Of a DNA stretch of 64,000 nucleotides, positions 32,401 to 64,000 are shown piece after piece (the stretch's first letter is position 1; every line of letters begins with the position of its first letter). A model generated the notes under the pieces. That model searched no databases. It was not told where the DNA came from and worked only from the letters and a program-made list of their open reading frames with translations. The translations under genes and the position numbers were made by a program. Origin of the DNA: Amycolatopsis albispora (GTDB lineage: Bacteria > Actinomycetota > Actinomycetes > Mycobacteriales > Pseudonocardiaceae); the NCBI RefSeq assembly GCF_003312875.1, contig NZ_CP015163.1, forward strand, positions 8,308,001-8,372,000, given 5' to 3'.

Positions 32401-35400
32401 GGGAAAAGCCCGCGCCCATCAAGGTGGACGAGCCGGTCACCGGGCCGGACGAGCCGATCGCCATCGTCGGCATGGCCTGCCGCTACCCCGGTGGCGTGCG
32501 GTCGCCGGAGGACCTGTGGCGCCTGGTCACCGAGGGCGCCGAGGTGGTCTCGGACTTCCCCGCCGACCGTGGCTGGGACCTGGCCCGGTTGTTCGGCTCC
32601 GAAGCCGGGGCCACCTACTGCCAGCAGGGCGGTTTCCTCTACGACGCACCGGAGTTCGACGCTGGGTTCTTCGGCATCTCACCGCGTGAGGCGCTGGCGA
32701 TGGACCCGCAGCAGCGGCTGGTGCTGGAAACCTCCTGGGAGGCGGTGGAACGCTCCGGGATCGATCCGCTTTCCCTGCGTGGCAGCAAAACCGGCATGTT
32801 CGCCGGGGTGATGTACCACGACTACGGCTGGGGGCTGCCCGATCCACCGGAGGGCTCGGAGGCGTACTGGGGCATCGGCAACGCGGGCAGCGTGGTCTCC
32901 GGCCGGGTCGCCTACGCGCTGGGACTCGAAGGCCCGGCGGTCACCGTGGACACGGCGTGCTCGTCTTCGCTGGTCGCGATGCACTGGGCCGGGCAGTCGC
33001 TGCGTGACGGCGAATGCGACCTGGCGCTGGCGGGCGGGGTCGCGGTGATGTCGACACCGCAGACCTTCGTGGAATTCTCGCTCCAGGGCGGGCTCGCCCC
33101 GGACGGCCGGTGCAAGTCCTTCGCCGACGCGGCCGACGGCACCGGCTGGTCCGAGGGCGTCGGTTTTGTGGTGCTGGAACGGCTTTCCGACGCCAAGCGC
33201 AACGGGCACACCATTCTCGCCGTGCTGCGCGGCAGTGCGGTCAACCAGGACGGCGCGTCGAACGGGCTGACCGCACCGAACGGACCGTCGCAGCAGCGGG
33301 TGATCCTCCAGGCACTGGCGAACGCCGGGCTGAAACCGTCCGATGTGGACGCCATGGAGGCACACGGCACCGGTACCACGCTGGGTGATCCGATCGAGGC
33401 ACAGGCTTTGCTGGCCACGTACGGCCAAGAACGCGAACGGCCGCTGCTGCTCGGCTCGGTGAAGTCGAACCTGGGCCACACGCAGGCGGCGGCGGGCGTC
33501 GCCGGGGTGATCAAGATGGTGCAGGCCCTGCGGCACGGCGTGCTGCCGAAGACCCTGCACGTGGACCAGCCGTCGTCCTATGTGGACTGGACGACGGGGT
33601 CGGTCGAGCTGCTGACCGAACCGGCGGAGTGGCCGGTGCGGGACCGACCGGCACGGGCCGGGGTGTCGTCCTTCGGCATCAGCGGCACCAACGCCCACGT
33701 GATCATCGAGCAGGCACCCGCGGTGGCGCCGGTGGTGGCACCCGCCGAGGTCACGCCGTCGGTGGTGCCGTGGCTGGTGTCCGGCCGCTCGGCGGCCGCG
33801 CTCGACGCCCAGGCCGACCGGCTGCGCGCGCTCGGCGGCGACCCGCTGGACATCGGCTACTCCACGGTGATCTCGCGGTCGGTGTTCGAGCACCGCGCGG
33901 TGCTGCTGTCCTCGGACGACGGGCTCACCGAGCTGGCACGCGGTGAGGCGGGCGACCGGACGCTGGCGGTGTTGTTCTCCGGCCAGGGCAGCCAGCGACT
34001 CGGCATGGGCCGCGAGCTGTACGCGCGCTTCCCCGTCTTCGCGGCCGCCCTGGACACCGTGCTCGACCACCTGGACGTTCGCGACGTCATGTGGGGCACG
34101 GACGAAGCCGCCTTGAACGAGACTGGCGCCACGCAACCCGCCTTGTTCGCGGTCGAAGTCGCGCTGTACCGGCTGATCGAGTCGTGGGGCATCAGGCCCG
34201 ACTTCCTGGCCGGGCATTCCATCGGCGAGATCGTCGCCGCCCATGTCGCCGGGGTCCTGAACCTCGAAGACGCGTGCACGCTGGTCACCGCCCGCGCGAA
34301 GCTGATGCAGGCGCTGCCCGCGGACGGCGCGATGGTGGCGATCGAGGCCACCGAGGACGAGGTCGCGCCGCTGCTCACCGAGGACGTGTCGATCGCCGCG
34401 ATCAACGGCCCCGGCTCACTGGTGATCTCCGGAAACGCCCAGGTCGCGACGGAGATCGCGGCGGGTTTTGCCGAGCGCGGGCGGAAGTCTAGGCGTTTGC
34501 CGGTCAGCCATGCGTTCCACTCACCCTTGATGAACTCGATGCTGGATGACTTCCGGGCGGTGGTGTCGGGGCTGTCGTTCACCGCGCCGCGGGTGCCGGT
34601 GGTGTCGAACCTGACCGGGGGAGTCGCCACCGGCGCCGAGCTGTGCGCGCCGGACTACTGGGTCCGGCACGTGCGCGACACCGTGCGCTTCGCCGACGGC
34701 GTGCGCGCGCTGGCCGAAGCGGGGGCGGATGTTTTCCTGGAACTGGGCCCCGACGGTGTGCTGTCCGGCATGGCCGCCGACTCGGCGCCCGGCGCGACGC
34801 TCGTGCCGCTCCTGCGCAAGAACCGGCCCGAAGAAACCAGCGCGCTCACCGCACTGGCAAAACTGCACGTCAGCGGCGTGCCGGTGAACTGGCGCGCGAT
34901 CTTCGACGGCACCGGCGCGCAGCGGGTGGACCTGCCGACCTACGCCTTCCAGCGGCAGCGGTTCTGGGCGGAACCGGCCGCGCCGGCCGCTGCCGACCCG
35001 GTGGACGCCGCGTTCTGGAACCTGGTCGACGACGGTGACCTGGACACCGTGGCCGCCGCGCTGGAGGTGGACCCCGACACCGCCGCCACCGTGGTGCCCG
35101 CGCTGGCGACCTGGCGGAACCGGCGGCGCGCGCAGTCCGTTGTGGACTCCTGGCGGTACCGCGAATCGTGGGCGCGGCTGCCCGAGCAGGCCGCCGCGGC
35201 CGGTCGGCCGTGGCTGGCGGTGCTGGACCGCGAGGACGAGTGGACCACCGCCGTGCTCGCCGCGCTCGGCACCGACGTCGTCCGCGTCGAGGTCTCCGAC
35301 CGCAAGGCCATGACCGCGAAGTTCGAGGACCTCGCGGGACAGGAGTTCGCCGGGGTCGTTTCGCTGGCCGGGCTGAGCGACGCCCCGCCGCACGGCGCGG

Positions 35401-37034
35401 TACCCGCCGGGTTGCTCTACTCCGTCGAGGTGGTGCAGGCGCTGGGTGACGCCGGGATCGAGGCGCCGCTCTGGCTGGTCACCCGTGGTGCGGTGGCGGT
35501 CGCGGAACCCACCGAGGTGACGCGGCCCGAGCTGGGCGCGTTGTGGGGCCTCGGCCGGTCGGCCGCGCTGGAGCTGCCCCGCCGCTGGGGTGGCCTCGCC
35601 GACCTGCCCGAGCACTTCGACGACCGGGCCGCGCAGCGGTTCGCCGCCGTGCTGACCAGCGGAGAAGACCAGGTCGCCGTGCGGTCCGACGGCGTGTTCG
35701 GCCGTCGGCTGGTGCACGCTCCGGCGTCCGGGGCACGGCCCGAGCACTGGAGCCTGCGTGGCACGGTCCTGATCACCGGCGGCACCGGCGGGCTCGGCGG
35801 CCAGGTCGCGCGGTGGGCGGTCGCCAGCGGAGCCGAGCACGTGGTGCTGACCAGCCGTCGCGGTCCGGACGCACCGGGAGCCGCCGAACTGAAAGCCGAA
35901 CTCGAGGCCGATGGCACGCGGGTGACCGTGGTGGCCTGCGACGCGGCCGACCGCGAAGCCCTGCGCGAGGTCCTGGCCGGGCTCGACGTGACTTCCGTGG
36001 TGCACGCCGCCGGAGTCGGGGTCGGGGACGCGCCGATCGGGTCGGTGACCGCCGGGCAACTCGACGGGCTCCTGCGCTCGAAGCTGACCGCGGCCTGGAA
36101 CCTGCACGAGCTGACCGGCGACCTGGACGCGTTTGTGTTGTTCTCCTCGGGCGCGGGCAGCTGGGGCAGCGGCGGCCAGCCCGGGTACGCCGCGGGCAAC
36201 GCCTACCTGGACGCGCTGGCCCTGCACCGCCGTGGGCTGGGCCTGCCCGCGACCTCGATCGCCTGGGGCTCGTGGGCCGACGCCGGGCTCGGCGCCGACA
36301 ACCCGGAACTGTCCGAGCACATGCGCCGCGTCGGCGTGCTGCCGATGGAGCCGAAGCTGGCCATCACCGCGTTGCAGCAGGCCCTGGAGGACGGCGAAAC
36401 CCTGCTCACGGTGACCAACACCGACTGGAAGCGGTTCGCGCCCAGCTTCACCGCGACCCGGCCGAGCCCGCTGCTGTCCGACCTGCCCGAGGTCACCGCG
36501 GCACTGGCCGGCGAACCGGACACCGGCGGCGAACCCGAACTGCGGCAGCGGCTCGCGGACCTGCCCGAAGCCGACCGCGCGCGCGTGCTGCTCGACGTGG
36601 TGCGGGCGGAAGCGGCGGCGGTGCTCGGGCACGACCGTCCACAAGCGATCCCCGCCGACAAGGTGTTCCGCGAGCAGGGATTCGACTCGGTGACCGCGGT
36701 CGAGATGCGGGAGCGGCTGCGTGCCAAGTCCGGCATCGCGCTGCCCGCCGCGCTGGTGTTCGACTACCCGACACCACGCGCGGTGGCCGCCTACCTCGGC
36801 GAGAACCTGGCGCCCGCGCGGCCCCGCGGTTCGGCGCTCAGCGAGCTGGACCGGTTCGAAGCGGCGTTGTCGGCGGAGGACACCGACACCCAGGTCATCG
36901 GCGAGCGGCTGGAGGCGATCCTCCAGCGGCTGCGCGGGAGCGCCGCGGCACGTCCGTCCGAAGAGGACATCAACTCGGTCCCGGTGGACCGGCTACTCGA
37001 CATCATCGACGGGGAACTCTCCGACCTCTCGTGA
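29286..37034 (+). CDS. First PKS: acyl-AMP ligase loading module (A-KR(inactive)-ACP) plus module 1 (KS-AT-KR-ACP)
   Basis: This 2582-residue protein starts the polyketide. The N-terminal adenylating domain activates a carboxylic acid: [12 protein letters not shown] near 29806, [16 protein letters not shown], a GRIKELI-type hinge and TPSGK near 30778 are its core motifs. Its opening residues resemble the loading domains of RifA and other aryl-acid or CoL loading modules from memory. A degenerate KR and an ACP follow, then a full module with a malonyl AT and an A-type KR. The C-terminus ends in a docking segment ([15 protein letters not shown]) that should pair with the N-terminal coiled coil of the next PKS, 36 bp downstream. 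Divergent DAHP synthase and aryl hydroxylase genes suggest a shikimate-derived starter. Benzoate-, aminobenzoate- or cyclohexene-carboxylate-type acids are all possible. Confidence 0.95.
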   Translation: MLRTELIRPLPELLAAHAERRPAKVAFRDHRRAVTYEELYRRTGRLAGHLAGLRLQPGDRALIYLGNSVEVIESYLSIARASGVGVPFNPHSAAAELAHVVDDSGASVVITDPAHLPQVLALLAGRPYLRVVVTGDEPVPEHAAVVSYVDLMTTPPDLPARDDQELDDVAWMLYTSGTTGKPKGVLSTQRSCLWSVAACYAPVIGLSEEDLVLWPLPLHHSLAHIFTVLGVTAVGATAHLMDGFAAEDVLRTLAEDAYTFLAGVPALYHYLLEAAKDTEVRAPHLRACLTGGTVCPAALRHSFERTFGVPLLDCYGSTEGCGSFVVNGIHGTRVDGSCGLPIPGVSVRLVDPDTGLDVPSGDEGELWVRGPNVMVGYHNQPEATAEAMVNGWYRTGDLARADEAGYLTITGRIKELIIRNGENIHPGEVEEVLRKVPGVADAAVVGRPHDVLGEVPIAFVVPGPGLDPELLFDTCREQLSNFKVPEELYEIDEVPRTPSGKITRHVLLNRPARLRAASGGRHESLLRTDWVPLPSVRTSTAPLPRNWAVLGTDHFGLAAGLVTAGMSVESHEDTAALHVAASLGEPVPEVAVLCCAPGRTGTDAAHEVLRELSDLLWSWAHDDWLASCRLVVVTRGALATGAGEDVGDLVHASLWGLLRSLQAEYPNRFILVDVDEDASPVLPFAVGSDEPQLAIRGGIAFRPRLMRVTASTDGQPMHLDPKRTVVVTGATGPMGVALTRHLVAAHGARNLLLLNPADGELENELTKLGARVSTATCDLGDREALARVLGGLKRPVTAVLHCDGEVESPAAPPGDRRLAFRAIVDGAVNLHELTAGAELTAFVLLGSVAGALGAAGRGDQAAANAFLTALAQHRRARGLPAVCVALGTAAPSGELSTQECLAMFDAVTAMDLPHAVVMRVGEQTGSRAVPALLRGLVDAAPATDSASLAERVAAMPADEREPFLVGLIRTEVAAIPGISGGERAGAGKTFRELGFTSVSAVELRNRLAAATGLDLTATVAFDYPTPVALARHLRAVLLGEKPAPIKVDEPVTGPDEPIAIVGMACRYPGGVRSPEDLWRLVTEGAEVVSDFPADRGWDLARLFGSEAGATYCQQGGFLYDAPEFDAGFFGISPREALAMDPQQRLVLETSWEAVERSGIDPLSLRGSKTGMFAGVMYHDYGWGLPDPPEGSEAYWGIGNAGSVVSGRVAYALGLEGPAVTVDTACSSSLVAMHWAGQSLRDGECDLALAGGVAVMSTPQTFVEFSLQGGLAPDGRCKSFADAADGTGWSEGVGFVVLERLSDAKRNGHTILAVLRGSAVNQDGASNGLTAPNGPSQQRVILQALANAGLKPSDVDAMEAHGTGTTLGDPIEAQALLATYGQERERPLLLGSVKSNLGHTQAAAGVAGVIKMVQALRHGVLPKTLHVDQPSSYVDWTTGSVELLTEPAEWPVRDRPARAGVSSFGISGTNAHVIIEQAPAVAPVVAPAEVTPSVVPWLVSGRSAAALDAQADRLRALGGDPLDIGYSTVISRSVFEHRAVLLSSDDGLTELARGEAGDRTLAVLFSGQGSQRLGMGRELYARFPVFAAALDTVLDHLDVRDVMWGTDEAALNETGATQPALFAVEVALYRLIESWGIRPDFLAGHSIGEIVAAHVAGVLNLEDACTLVTARAKLMQALPADGAMVAIEATEDEVAPLLTEDVSIAAINGPGSLVISGNAQVATEIAAGFAERGRKSRRLPVSHAFHSPLMNSMLDDFRAVVSGLSFTAPRVPVVSNLTGGVATGAELCAPDYWVRHVRDTVRFADGVRALAEAGADVFLELGPDGVLSGMAADSAPGATLVPLLRKNRPEETSALTALAKLHVSGVPVNWRAIFDGTGAQRVDLPTYAFQRQRFWAEPAAPAAADPVDAAFWNLVDDGDLDTVAAALEVDPDTAATVVPALATWRNRRRAQSVVDSWRYRESWARLPEQAAAAGRPWLAVLDREDEWTTAVLAALGTDVVRVEVSDRKAMTAKFEDLAGQEFAGVVSLAGLSDAPPHGAVPAGLLYSVEVVQALGDAGIEAPLWLVTRGAVAVAEPTEVTRPELGALWGLGRSAALELPRRWGGLADLPEHFDDRAAQRFAAVLTSGEDQVAVRSDGVFGRRLVHAPASGARPEHWSLRGTVLITGGTGGLGGQVARWAVASGAEHVVLTSRRGPDAPGAAELKAELEADGTRVTVVACDAADREALREVLAGLDVTSVVHAAGVGVGDAPIGSVTAGQLDGLLRSKLTAAWNLHELTGDLDAFVLFSSGAGSWGSGGQPGYAAGNAYLDALALHRRGLGLPATSIAWGSWADAGLGADNPELSEHMRRVGVLPMEPKLAITALQQALEDGETLLTVTNTDWKRFAPSFTATRPSPLLSDLPEVTAALAGEPDTGGEPELRQRLADLPEADRARVLLDVVRAEAAAVLGHDRPQAIPADKVFREQGFDSVTAVEMRERLRAKSGIALPAALVFDYPTPRAVAAYLGENLAPARPRGSALSELDRFEAALSAEDTDTQVIGERLEAILQRLRGSAAARPSEEDINSVPVDRLLDIIDGELSDLS
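32446..36800 (+). other. PKS module 1: KS-AT(malonyl)-KR-ACP, A-type KR
   Basis: The KS cysteine is at 32958. The AT has GHSIGE and HAFH (34509), a malonyl signature. No DH is present. The KR (about 35745-36420) lacks LDD and has [14 protein letters not shown], the Trp signature of A-type KRs, with Tyr intact. The ACP has GFDSV. Predicted product is a carbinol next to the starter group. Confidence 0.88.
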
Positions 37035-37055
37035 TGCCTCCTGGCTAGTCAGCAG

Positions 37056-37062
37056 AAAGAGG
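37056..37062 (+). promoter_or_regulatory. Ribosome binding site that decides the GTG start of the giant PKS
   Basis: AAAGAGG lies 8 nt before the GTG at 37071. The nearby ATG at 37063 is in another frame, which stops within about 50 bases, so it is not the start. Confidence 0.7.
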
Positions 37063-37070
37063 ATGGACCA

Positions 37071-64000
<26,930 letters not shown>

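Overview
The window is a slice of a large modular type I polyketide synthase (PKS) cluster from a high-GC actinomycete. Amycolatopsis or a close relative in the Pseudonocardiaceae is my best guess. It rests on GC content, codon use and the many GAATGTGGCTTTC-type palindromes, which I recall as common in Amycolatopsis; I could not check this. There are eleven real genes. No RNA gene, transposase or CRISPR array was seen, and no gene-free gap exceeds about 250 bp.

Layout. (1) 1-18106, plus strand: the last two PKS genes of the assembly line. The first is cut by the left edge and holds a partial DH-ER-KR-ACP module, a KS-AT-KR-ACP module and a KS-AT-DH(inactive)-KR-ACP module. The second is KS-AT-KR-ACP-TE and releases the product. 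(2) 18295-23150, minus strand: a tight four-gene tailoring operon of polyene-macrolide type, in the order glycosyltransferase, sugar aminotransferase (mycosamine type), CYP105-like P450, CYP161-like P450. (3) 23279-26014, plus strand: a LuxR-family LAL regulator. (4) 26225-29033, minus strand: a type II DAHP synthase followed by an aromatic-ring FAD monooxygenase. (5) 29286 to the right edge, plus strand: the first PKS genes. One carries an acyl-AMP-ligase loading module with a dead KR plus module 1; the next is a giant gene with modules 2-7 that leaves the window.

How they work together (inference). The ligase loads a carboxylic acid starter. The neighbouring DAHP synthase and aryl hydroxylase suggest it is shikimate-derived, but the precise acid cannot be read. 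Module 1 gives a carbinol. Modules 2-5 (methylmalonyl, malonyl, malonyl, methylmalonyl, all DH-KR) give a tetraene methylated in its first and last units. Modules 6 and 7 are KR-only modules. The missing middle modules lie outside the window. The end of the line gives a methylene followed by 1,3-related hydroxyls at C7, C5 and C3, then TE release, probably as a macrolactone. The product would be decorated with an amino sugar and P450 oxidations. This pairing of polyene tailoring genes with an aryl-type starter and a short methyl-branched polyene does not match any cluster I can name.

The most unusual signal is a 25-bp unit that is identical to one arm of an intergenic hairpin (26172-26196). 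It occurs as in-frame tandem pairs inside the giant PKS gene, exactly at four of its five visible ACP-KS linkers, where it is translated as repeated NESHI peptides.
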